Positions 44,416 through 51,852 of a stretch of 64,000 bases of DNA are shown here, in pieces. The position numbers and the translations under genes were made by a program. This DNA is from Sphingomonas psychrolutea. Lineage in GTDB: Bacteria > Pseudomonadota > Alphaproteobacteria > Sphingomonadales > Sphingomonadaceae. Numbering within the stretch: the first letter of the stretch is position 1; every line of letters begins with the position of its first letter. The notes under the pieces are model-generated. The model saw nothing but the letters and a program-made list of their open reading frames with translations, was not told the DNA's origin and made no database searches. The DNA lies in the NCBI RefSeq assembly GCF_014636175.1, contig NZ_BMDW01000022.1, positions 1 to 64,000 of the forward strand. Reading direction: 5' to 3'.

Positions 44416-45570
44416 TTATCCCCGCACTACCAGCGGCAAGATCGCGTCGAGCAAGAGCATCCCCGCATCGGTGACCGTAAGCCGGTCCCCGTCGCGCGCG
44501 AGCAAACCTTGCGCCGCCAGCTTTGCCGCAGCGTCCCAGTCGATCAACGCCGTCACCGATGTCTCCCCCAAGCCCGCGATCCGCGCGAGATCGACGCCCT
44601 CGCGCAGCCGCAGCCCCATCAGCAACGCCTCGGTCGCGCGCTCGGACGCGATCAGCGGTTCCTCGATTTGCGCGCCATGGCCGTTGCGCGCGACGGCGGC
44701 GATCCAATTCTCCGGCTTCTTGTGCCGCGCCGTCGCGAGGCCGCTGCGCCGCCCGTGCGCGCCGGGGCCGATTCCGGCATAATCGCGGTAGCGCCAGTAA
44801 ACGAGGTTGTGGCGGCTCTCGGCGCCCAACCGCGCATGATTGGAGATTTCATAGGCCGGCAGGCCCGCCGCCGCCGTCATCGCCCGCGTCAGTTCGAACA
44901 GATCGGCGGCATCGTCCCCGCTCGGGATCGTGATCCGTCCCGCGGCCGCTTCGGTCGCAAAGCGCGTGCCCGGCTCGATCGTGAGCTGGTAGAGCGAGAG
45001 ATGCTCGGTCCCGAACGCCAGCGCGCGGGCCAGCTCGGCCTCCCATGCGGCGAGGCTCTGGTCGGGCCGGGCATAGATCAGGTCGAAGCTTACGCGGGCA
45101 AACGCGGCTTGCGCGGTGTCGAGCGCGGCGAGTCCCTCGGCCACGTCGTGCGCGCGCCCGAGGAAGGCGAGCGCGGCATCGTCGAGCGCCTGCAGCCCGA
45201 GCGACACGCGGTTGACCCCGGCCGCCGCGATATCGGCGAAGCGCGCCGCCTCGACCGAGGAGGGATTGGCCTCGAGCGTGATTTCGATATCGCGCTCGGC
45301 TGGCCAGTATCGGGTCGCGGCGTCGATCACCGCCGCCACAGTTGCGGGTGGCATCAGCGACGGGGTGCCGCCACCGAAGAAGATCGACCCGAGCCGCCGT
45401 CCGGGGAGTGCTGCCGCCTCATAGGCGAGATCGGCGAGCAGCGCGTCGCGCCACGCCGCCTGATCGACGCTTGCGCGGACATGGCTGTTGAAATCGCAAT
45501 ACGGACATTTCGACACGCAAAACGGCCAATGGACGTAGAGCGCGAGCGGGGGCATTTCGGCGGCGTTCAT
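44416..45570 (-). CDS. hemW: HemW, radical-SAM heme chaperone
   Basis: A 384-residue radical-SAM protein formerly annotated as oxygen-independent coproporphyrinogen oxidase. The Fe-S motif is CVSKCPYC (Cys18, Cys22, Cys25); it lacks the extra N-terminal part of true HemN. GGGTPSLMPPATV, LEANPSSVEAARF and GVNRVSLGLQALDDAAL are family motifs, and a HemN_C domain follows (about 300-380). HemW binds heme and inserts it into respiratory proteins. Location next to rdgB and rph is typical of Alphaproteobacteria. Confidence 0.93.
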   Translation of the reverse strand: MNAAEMPPLALYVHWPFCVSKCPYCDFNSHVRASVDQAAWRDALLADLAYEAAALPGRRLGSIFFGGGTPSLMPPATVAAVIDAATRYWPAERDIEITLEANPSSVEAARFADIAAAGVNRVSLGLQALDDAALAFLGRAHDVAEGLAALDTAQAAFARVSFDLIYARPDQSLAAWEAELARALAFGTEHLSLYQLTIEPGTRFATEAAAGRITIPSGDDAADLFELTRAMTAAAGLPAYEISNHARLGAESRHNLVYWRYRDYAGIGPGAHGRRSGLATARHKKPENWIAAVARNGHGAQIEEPLIASERATEALLMGLRLREGVDLARIAGLGETSVTALIDWDAAAKLAAQGLLARDGDRLTVTDAGMLLLDAILPLVVRG

Positions 45571-45608
45571 CGCGCGGTGCTATGCGCGTCGCGAGGAGAT
45601 TGGGAAAG

Positions 45609-46166
45609 ATGCGGTTTCTGGGCTTGGCTTTGCTGTTGATCGGGTGTTCCGCGCCATCGGACGACCGGCCGCCGCGGATCATCGAGCCGCGACCCGACGC
45701 TGCTTCGGCCCCGCGCGGCGAATCGCTGCTGCAGCGGGCGATGCTCGTTGAGCACAATGCCGCGCGCGCTGCGGTCGGGGTGCCGCCGCTGACCTGGAGC
45801 GACGATCTTGCGCGCGACGCAGCGCGCTATGCCGCGGTTCTCGCCGCGAGCGAGGATTTCAAGCATTCGACCGAACCACGCGGTGCGGTCCCAGAGGGCG
45901 AAAACCTCTTCATGGGTTCGCGCGGGGCGTATCGCTACGATGAGATGGCGCGGCTGTGGGTCGATGAGGGTCGCGCTTACACCGGCGGCGCGATCCCGAA
46001 CATCAGCCGCACCGGGCGCTGGCAGGATGTCGGGCATTACACGCAGATCATCTGGCGGCGCACGACGCAGGTCGGCTGTGCGCTGGCAAGCAGCCGCCGC
46101 GACGATTATCTCGTGTGCCGCTACACGCCGCCGGGGAATGTCTGGGGTCGGCGCGCGGGGGATTAG
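45609..46166 (+). CDS. CAP-domain (SCP-like) lipoprotein
   Basis: A 185-residue protein with lipoprotein signal (MRFLGLALLLIGC, Cys13) and a CAP/SCP domain: LVEHNAARAAVGVPPLTW, ENLFMGSRGAYRYDEMARLW, the signature GHYTQIIWRRTTQVGCA and YTPPGNVWG. Such proteins resemble plant PR-1 and yeast Pry proteins; bacterial members are exported and of mostly unknown function, some binding lipids or cell wall. GAGGAG 10 bases upstream supports this ATG, nine codons after an alternative. Confidence 0.9.
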   Translation: MRFLGLALLLIGCSAPSDDRPPRIIEPRPDAASAPRGESLLQRAMLVEHNAARAAVGVPPLTWSDDLARDAARYAAVLAASEDFKHSTEPRGAVPEGENLFMGSRGAYRYDEMARLWVDEGRAYTGGAIPNISRTGRWQDVGHYTQIIWRRTTQVGCALASSRRDDYLVCRYTPPGNVWGRRAGD

Positions 46167-46178
46167 CGTGCGAAGGCC

Positions 46179-46829
46179 TTAGAGCACCGCTGCGATCAAC
46201 TGAGTGAAGGCCTTGGCGCGGTGGTTGTTCGCCTGCTTTTCCTCGAACGGCATTTCGGCGAAGGTCCGCGTGTCGCCTTCCGGCACGAACATCGGGTCAT
46301 AGCCGAAGCCCATGCTCCCACGTGGCGGCCAGATCAGCGTGCCGTCGATGCGGCCTTCGAACCATTGGACATGGCCGTCGGGCCAGGCGAGCGCGAGCGT
46401 GCTGACGAAATGCGCCGAGCGGCTGGTGTCGGGGCCGAGCGCGGTGAGTTTGTCCTCGACCTTGCCCATCGCCAGCGCCCAGTCGCGCGTGCCGTCGGCC
46501 GTTTCGGCCCAATTGGCGGTGTAGACGCCGGGATCGCCGCCCAGCGCATCGACGCACAGGCCGCTATCGTCGGCGAGCGCGGGGAGGCCCGACAGGTCGG
46601 CGGCGTAGAGCGCCTTCAGCTCGGCATTGGCGACGAAGGTCGTGCCGGTTTCCTCAGGCTCGGGCAGATCGAGATCGCCCGCCGCAATCGCGTCGATGCC
46701 GAACGGCGCGAGCAGCGCGCGGATTTCCTTTACCTTGCCGGCATTGTGCGTGGCGATCACGAGCTTGCCGGGGGCGAGCTTGCGAATCGCTTGCGGTGCG
46801 ACTTCGCCTTCTGGTTCGGGGGGCGTCAT
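46179..46829 (-). CDS. rdgB: XTP/dITP pyrophosphatase
   Basis: A 216-residue HAM1-family enzyme that removes non-canonical purine nucleotides. [17 protein letters not shown] near the N-terminus, [22 protein letters not shown], and [13 protein letters not shown] plus [18 protein letters not shown] are diagnostic. It overlaps the rph stop region by four bases, so rph-rdgB are translationally coupled; hemW is downstream beyond the oppositely oriented CAP gene. Confidence 0.95.
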   Translation of the reverse strand: MTPPEPEGEVAPQAIRKLAPGKLVIATHNAGKVKEIRALLAPFGIDAIAAGDLDLPEPEETGTTFVANAELKALYAADLSGLPALADDSGLCVDALGGDPGVYTANWAETADGTRDWALAMGKVEDKLTALGPDTSRSAHFVSTLALAWPDGHVQWFEGRIDGTLIWPPRGSMGFGYDPMFVPEGDTRTFAEMPFEEKQANNHRAKAFTQLIAAVL

Positions 46830-47542
46830 TTTGCGACAGCCCGGGCTTGTGCAGCGAAGATATCGGTGCAGCCGATGCGCGCCAAGCGAAGCAAGCGCAG
46901 CAGCGCTTCCTCGTCATAGGTCGCGCCCTCGGCGGTCGCCTGCACTTCGGCGATGTTGCCGTTTTCGAGCAGCACGAAATTGGCGTCAGCGTCGGCGTTC
47001 GAATCCTCGTCATAATCGAGATCGAGCACCGGCGTGCCCTTGAAAATGCCGCACGAAATCGCCCCGACTTTCTGTGTCAGCGGATCGGCGCTGAGCTTGC
47101 CGCTCGCCATCAGCCCGTCGATCGCGAGCCGCAGCGCGACCCACGCGCCCGAGATCGACGCGGTACGCGTGCCGCCATCGGCCTGGATCACGTCGCAATC
47201 GAGCACGATCTGGCGTTCACCGAGCAGTTTGAGGTCGGTGACGGCGCGGAGCGAACGGCCGATCAGCCGCTGGATTTCCTGCGTGCGGCCCGATTGCTTG
47301 CCCTTGGCGGCTTCGCGGCTGCCACGGGTGTGCGTGGCGCGCGGCAACATGCCATATTCGGCGGTGACCCAGCCTTCGCCCTTGCCGCGCAGGAACGGCG
47401 GGACCTTTTCCTCGATCGAGGCGGTGACGAGCACCTTGGTGTCGCCAAAACCGATCAGCACCGATCCCTCGGCATGTTTGGTGAAGCGCGGTTCGATGCT
47501 GATCGTGCGCATCTGGTCGGGGGTGCGGCCTGAGGGGCGCAT
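46826..47542 (-). CDS. rph: RNase PH
   Basis: A 238-residue phosphorolytic exoribonuclease that trims tRNA 3' ends. It starts [20 protein letters not shown] and has [53 protein letters not shown] and [18 protein letters not shown] with the active-site acidic residues. Full length. It is placed beside hrcA, as is common in Alphaproteobacteria. Confidence 0.96.
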   Translation of the reverse strand: MRPSGRTPDQMRTISIEPRFTKHAEGSVLIGFGDTKVLVTASIEEKVPPFLRGKGEGWVTAEYGMLPRATHTRGSREAAKGKQSGRTQEIQRLIGRSLRAVTDLKLLGERQIVLDCDVIQADGGTRTASISGAWVALRLAIDGLMASGKLSADPLTQKVGAISCGIFKGTPVLDLDYDEDSNADADANFVLLENGNIAEVQATAEGATYDEEALLRLLRLARIGCTDIFAAQARAVAK

Positions 47543-47669
47543 GGGGAATCTCCTGGAAATGATCGTGTCGCCCTACCCGTGCGTTGGGTGAGTGTCACCC
47601 TTGGAAGTTCGGGTCTTGGCAGGGGGTGGCGACAGACCACATTCAGCGTGGAAGGTGCAGGCGGACGGT

Positions 47670-48422
47670 ATGACGGGCTACGGATCAACGCAGGCAGACC
47701 GGGTCAAAAGCGCAGGCGCTGCGGCGGCGCTGGTCGCGCTGATCGGCTATGGCCTGATCGCTGGGCTTGGGGTCGGCGTTTCGCGGCGGATCGTCGAGCA
47801 ATTGACCGTTGTGGCACTCCTGCCTGACAGCGCGCCGCCCAAGCCCGATCCGGTGCGTGCGCCCAAGCAAGCCGAAAAGCGCACGGAGGGGGCGGCGTCG
47901 CCGCGGAACATGCGATCGAAAGCGACCGAGCTCGTCGCGCCGTTGGTGCCGATCCTGATCCCGCAACCCGCGCCAGTGGTGGTTTCGCCGGTTGCCGGGT
48001 TGGGCAGCGATCGTTCGGCCGGGGCGGCGCCGGTCGTCGGTCCCGGAACCGGGAGCGGCGGGCAGGGCAATGGCTTGGGCAGCGGCGATCGCGGCGACGG
48101 CGATGGCGGCGGTGGCGGGACCGAGGCCGAACTGGTCAGTAACAAGCTGCGCTATAAGGATCTGCCGCGTGTCTTGTGGGATACGCATGCCGCCGGAATC
48201 GTTACCTATCGCGCGACGATCGGCATCAACGGGCGGCTGAGCGATTGCCGGGTGACACGGACGAGCGGCAATGCCGCGCTCGATGCCGCGACGTGTGCGC
48301 TGGCGCTGCGGCACGTCCGTTTCCGTCCGGCGCGTGACGAGAACGGCCGGAAAGTTACCGACGTCGCGCTGTTCGAACAGGAATGGACGGTGGAGCGGCG
48401 CGAGGGCGCAGAGGATCGATAG
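47670..48422 (+). CDS. TonB-like energy transducer
   Basis: A 250-residue protein: one membrane helix (about 18-40), a Pro/Lys-rich segment (SAPPKPDPVRAPKQAEKR), a long Gly/Ser/Asp linker (GTGSGGQGNGLGSGDRGDGDG) and a C-terminal TonB-type domain (about 165-245) with GIVTYRATIGINGRLSDCRVTRTSGNAALD. The glycine linker is shorter and less proline-rich than in classical TonB, so it may serve one receptor, or be a TonB-C protein without energy transduction. No exbBD nearby. The open frame extends upstream; ATG 47670 starts MTGYGSTQ. Confidence 0.78.
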   Translation: MTGYGSTQADRVKSAGAAAALVALIGYGLIAGLGVGVSRRIVEQLTVVALLPDSAPPKPDPVRAPKQAEKRTEGAASPRNMRSKATELVAPLVPILIPQPAPVVVSPVAGLGSDRSAGAAPVVGPGTGSGGQGNGLGSGDRGDGDGGGGGTEAELVSNKLRYKDLPRVLWDTHAAGIVTYRATIGINGRLSDCRVTRTSGNAALDAATCALALRHVRFRPARDENGRKVTDVALFEQEWTVERREGAEDR

Positions 48423-48426
48423 AAGA

Positions 48427-48670
48427 TTTTCTCACACAAAGACGCGAAGGCGCGAAGAGAAGAAGGTTGGTTCGCGCAGAGGCGCAGAGGACGCGGAGGT
48501 GTTTCGCTTTCGGCTGGCGATCGGGAGACTTCGTTAGTGCGGGTTGAGCGCTGCCGCGCTCGTTTTTCATTTTTTCTTGCTTCTTCTCCGCGTCCTTCGC
48601 GCCTCTGCGCGAACCAACCTTCTTCCGCGCTTTCGCGCGGCGCTTCCGCTTCGCGTCTTCGCGTGAAAAC
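48427..48670. repeat. large imperfect inverted repeat upstream of hrcA
   Basis: Left arm about 48427-48498 and right arm about 48586-48670 are inverted copies. The core AGAAGGTTGGTTCGCGCAG... (48461-48485 with 48599-48623) is a perfect 25-bp stem; flanks match with small gaps. Loop about 88 bases. The arms are rich in GCGAAG/ACGCGAAGGCG runs. It fills nearly all of the 304-base gap between the TonB-like gene and hrcA; I see no gene in it. Confidence 0.9.
48546..48567 (+). terminator. intrinsic terminator in the loop of the inverted repeat
   Basis: GAGCGC-TGCC-GCGCTC followed by G and TTTTT (then CATTTTTT). A 6-bp GC stem with a good U-tract, 124 bases after the TonB-like stop codon and 160 before hrcA. 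Confidence 0.65.
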
Positions 48671-48726
48671 CTGCCTACCCCGCACGCAGTTGAGCCTTGT
48701 CCCGATAAGCCCCATATATCCTCCCA

Positions 48727-49770
48727 ATGGCCCTGCCCCCGATCACCGAACTGAACGACCGCGCGCGCGACGTGTTTCGCGTGGTGGTCGAGAGCTATCT
48801 CGATACCGGTGCGCCGATCGGGTCGCGCACCATCGCGCATCTTTCGGGTCTGAACCTCTCGCCTGCCTCGATCCGTAATGTGATGCAGGATCTTGAGGAA
48901 CTGGGACTGCTCGCCGCACCGCATACCAGTGCCGGGCGAATGCCGACCGATATCGGCCTCAGGCTGTTCGTCGATGGGATGATGCAAGCGCTCGAACCTT
49001 CGGCCGAGGAACGCGCCGCGATTTCCGCGCAGATCGTGCAATCCGGCCCAGTCGAGCACGCCATCGCCGCGACCACCGCGGCGCTGTCCGGCCTGTCGGC
49101 CTGCGCGGGGATGGTGATGGTCGCCAAGCGCGAACTCGTGCTGCGCCAAATGAGCTTCGTGGCGTTATCGACCAACCAGGCGCTCGCGGTGCTGGTCGGC
49201 GAGGACGGGTCGGTCGAAAATCGCGTGATCGATTTGCCGTCGGGCTTGCCGCCCTCCGCCTTGGTCGAGGCGGGCAATTATATGAGCGCGATGTTCGGCG
49301 GGCTGACCCTGATCGAGGCACGCGCGCGGATCGAGCGCGAACTCGTCGCCGAACGCGCCGAGCTCGACGGTGCGGCGCGGACGCTGATCGAGCGCGGTCT
49401 CGCCATTTGGAGCGAGGATACCGACCGCCGCCCGGTGCTGATCGTGCGCGGGCAAGCGCGGCTGATCGACGATGCCGCCGCCGCCGATCTCGAACGCGTG
49501 CGCGATTTGCTCGACGATCTGGAGGGCAAGCAGGAAATCGCGCGGCTGCTCGATTATGCCAGCGCCGGGGATGCGACGCGGATCTTCATCGGTGCCGAAA
49601 ACAAATTATTCTCACTGTCGGGATCGTCGGTCATCGCCAAACCGTTCCGGGGATTGGACGGTCGTGTGGTCGGTGTGGTCGGCGTGATTGGTCCGACTCG
49701 GTTGAACTATGCGCGCGTCGTGCCCATGGTGGATTATACCGCCGCGACACTCGCGCGGCTGATGCGATAA
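48727..49770 (+). CDS. hrcA: heat-shock repressor HrcA
   Basis: A 347-residue repressor of class I heat-shock genes through the CIRCE operator. The winged-helix N-terminus has VVESYLDTGAPIGSRTIAHLSG and SIRNVMQDLEELGLLAAPHTSAGRMPTD; the GAF-like central domain and ENKLFSLSGSSVIAKPF with VVGVIGPTRLNYARVV follow. No CIRCE (TTAGCACTC/GAGTGCTAA) was seen upstream, so it is probably not autoregulated. grpE follows after 17 bases. Confidence 0.95.
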   Translation: MALPPITELNDRARDVFRVVVESYLDTGAPIGSRTIAHLSGLNLSPASIRNVMQDLEELGLLAAPHTSAGRMPTDIGLRLFVDGMMQALEPSAEERAAISAQIVQSGPVEHAIAATTAALSGLSACAGMVMVAKRELVLRQMSFVALSTNQALAVLVGEDGSVENRVIDLPSGLPPSALVEAGNYMSAMFGGLTLIEARARIERELVAERAELDGAARTLIERGLAIWSEDTDRRPVLIVRGQARLIDDAAAADLERVRDLLDDLEGKQEIARLLDYASAGDATRIFIGAENKLFSLSGSSVIAKPFRGLDGRVVGVVGVIGPTRLNYARVVPMVDYTAATLARLMR

Positions 49771-49787
49771 TAGGATAGTTTGACGAT

Positions 49788-50339
49788 ATGATCGAAGACG
49801 AGAAGATCGACATCACCACCACCGCGGACCTGCGTGATGAGACGGCGGCCGAAGCTCCCGAGGTTGCGCAGCATGACGCAAGCGCGAAGCTGGCCGAGGA
49901 ACTGGCCGAAGCAAAATCGGCTTTGCTCTACGCCCATGCCGAGGCGCAGAACATGCGCCGTCGCGCCGAAAAGGAAGCTGCCGACGCGCGCGCCTATGCC
50001 GCCACCGCCTTCGCGCGCGACCTGTTGTCGGTTGCCGATAATCTCGCGCGCGGGCTGGAAGCGATTCCGGCCGACCTGCGCGCCGATGAGAAGATGAAGG
50101 GCCTCGTCGCCGGTCTCGACGCGACGGGGCGCGAGATGGAAGCGGTGTTCCAGCGCCACGGCATCAAGAAGATGACGACGGTCGGCGAAAAGCTCGACCC
50201 CAATTTCCACCAGGCGATGTTCGAAATCCCGAGCGATCAGCCGGTCGGCACGATCGTGCAGGAAATGCAGTCGGGCTATATGATCAAGGACCGGCTGCTG
50301 CGGCCTGCGCTGGTGGGTGTGGCGAAGGCGGCCGGGTAA
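49788..50339 (+). CDS. grpE: nucleotide-exchange factor GrpE
   Basis: A 183-residue co-chaperone of DnaK. Long N-terminal helix (KLAEELAEAKSALLYAHAEAQNMRRRAEKE), then LLSVADNLARGLEAI and the C-terminal beta domain with GEKLDPNFHQAMFEIP, VGTIVQEMQSGYMIKDRLLRPALVGVAK. In an operon with hrcA and probably the two following genes. Confidence 0.96.
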   Translation: MIEDEKIDITTTADLRDETAAEAPEVAQHDASAKLAEELAEAKSALLYAHAEAQNMRRRAEKEAADARAYAATAFARDLLSVADNLARGLEAIPADLRADEKMKGLVAGLDATGREMEAVFQRHGIKKMTTVGEKLDPNFHQAMFEIPSDQPVGTIVQEMQSGYMIKDRLLRPALVGVAKAAG

Positions 50340-50341
50340 GC

Positions 50342-50569
50342 GTGGCGGCGGTACCCCGGTCAGAACCTCGGCCGGTCAATCCGGCGTTGATGTTTGGCCT
50401 GGTCGCCGTCCCGGCCTTTTTCGTCTGGTTCCTGTTTCTGCCCGGCTATGGCCGCAGCCTGCGCATCGTCGCCCTCGTTTATGCGTTCATGCCTTTAATC
50501 TTTGCGGGTGTCGGCATGGCGGTCTGGCTGGTGTTTTGGGCGTTTCTGAAGATCGCGAGTAGCTTATGA
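50342..50569 (+). CDS. small two-helix membrane protein
   Basis: A 75-residue protein with two hydrophobic helices (about 16-34 and 41-70) and a short polar N-terminus. The GTG start is two bases after the grpE stop and the stop overlaps the threonine synthase ATG by four bases (ATGA), so it appears translated as part of the run. Family not recognised. Confidence 0.7.
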   Translation: MAAVPRSEPRPVNPALMFGLVAVPAFFVWFLFLPGYGRSLRIVALVYAFMPLIFAGVGMAVWLVFWAFLKIASSL

Positions 50570-51798
50570 CGATCAATTCCAACCTTACCGCCGACCGCGC
50601 GACCTTCGTCACGCATCTCGAATGTTCGATGACGGGCGAGCGCTACGACGCCGACACGCTCCAAGGCCTGTCGCGCGTCGGGCGGCCTTTGCTGGTACGC
50701 TACGATCTCGATGCGATCCGCGCGGCGATCCCCAAAGCGATGATCGCCGCACGGCAGACCGATCTGTGGCGCTGGCGCGAGCTGCTGCCGGTGCGACACA
50801 CCGCCAACATTGTCAGCCTTGGCGAAATCGAAACGCCGCTCATCCCCATCCCGCGGTCTTCGGGCAGCCCCAACGTGCTGGTCAAGGACGAGGGGCGCTT
50901 GCCGACCGGCAGCTTCAAAGCGCGGGGCCTTGTCATGGCGGTGGCTATGGCGAAGGAGCTTGGCGTTACCAAAATCGCGATGCCGACCAATGGCAATGCC
51001 GGGGCGGCGCTCGCGGCGTATGCGACGCGTTGCGGGATCGAGACGATCGTCTTCTGTCCGGACGACACGCCCGAGATCAACGTCCGCGAAATCCAGGCGC
51101 AGGGCGCACGCGTGTACCGCGTCAACGGCTTGATCGACGATTGCGGCGCGATCGTCGGCAAGGGTGCCGCCGAGGGGCGCTGGTTCGATTTCTCGACGCT
51201 CAAGGAGCCGTATCGGATCGAGGGCAAGAAGACGATGGGGCTCGAACTCGCCGCGCAATTCGGCTGGAAGCTGCCCGATGCGATCTTCTACCCGACTGGC
51301 GGCGGTACCGGCATGATCGGCATGTGGAAGGCGTTCGACGAACTCGAACAGCTCGGCTGGATCGGGCCGGCGCGCCCGCGCATGTACGCCGTGCAAGCGA
51401 GCGGCTGCGCGCCGATCGTGCGCGCGTTCGAAGCGGGGCTGGAACATGCCGAACGCTGGGAAGACGCTGCCACCGTCGCCGCGGGCATCCGTGTCCCGAA
51501 AGCGGTTGGCGATTTCCTGATTCTCAGCGCGGTGCGGGAAAGCGGCGGCAAGGCGCTCGGCGTCGGCGATCCCGCGATCCTCAAGGCGGTCGACGATTGT
51601 GCGCGCAAGGACGGGCTGCTGCTCTGCCCCGAAGGCGGCGCGACATTGGCGGCCTATACGGAGGCGCTGCGCACCGGCGAGGTCGATGAGGAGGAGCGCG
51701 TCGTGCTGTTCAATTGCGCGACCGGGCTCAAATATCCGATGCCCGAGGCCAACGCCACGCTCGACCGGTTCGCGCCGATCGATCTCGCCGCGTTGTAG
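50566..51798 (+). CDS. thrC: threonine synthase
   Basis: A 410-residue PLP fold-type II enzyme converting O-phosphohomoserine to threonine. The PLP lysine is in DEGRLPTGSFKARGL; MPTNGNAGAALAAYATRCGI, YPTGGGTGMIGMWKAF (phosphate-binding Gly-rich loop) and CPEGGATLAAYTEAL follow. The N-terminal LECSMTGERYDADTLQGLSRVG, with a single Cys, is the degenerate zinc-ribbon-like segment seen in this threonine-synthase branch. Other PLP enzymes such as threonine dehydratase-like proteins are less likely given this N-terminus. Confidence 0.88.
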   Translation: MTINSNLTADRATFVTHLECSMTGERYDADTLQGLSRVGRPLLVRYDLDAIRAAIPKAMIAARQTDLWRWRELLPVRHTANIVSLGEIETPLIPIPRSSGSPNVLVKDEGRLPTGSFKARGLVMAVAMAKELGVTKIAMPTNGNAGAALAAYATRCGIETIVFCPDDTPEINVREIQAQGARVYRVNGLIDDCGAIVGKGAAEGRWFDFSTLKEPYRIEGKKTMGLELAAQFGWKLPDAIFYPTGGGTGMIGMWKAFDELEQLGWIGPARPRMYAVQASGCAPIVRAFEAGLEHAERWEDAATVAAGIRVPKAVGDFLILSAVRESGGKALGVGDPAILKAVDDCARKDGLLLCPEGGATLAAYTEALRTGEVDEEERVVLFNCATGLKYPMPEANATLDRFAPIDLAAL

Positions 51799-51852
51799 CT
51801 GGCGGAACATCGACGGTGCTGGCATGTTGGATCAGTGCGAGATGATGTTCCT

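Noticed and set aside
48671..48726. CIRCE operator upstream of hrcA
   Set aside because: No TTAGCACTC or GAGTGCTAA-like half-site was found in the remaining gap.
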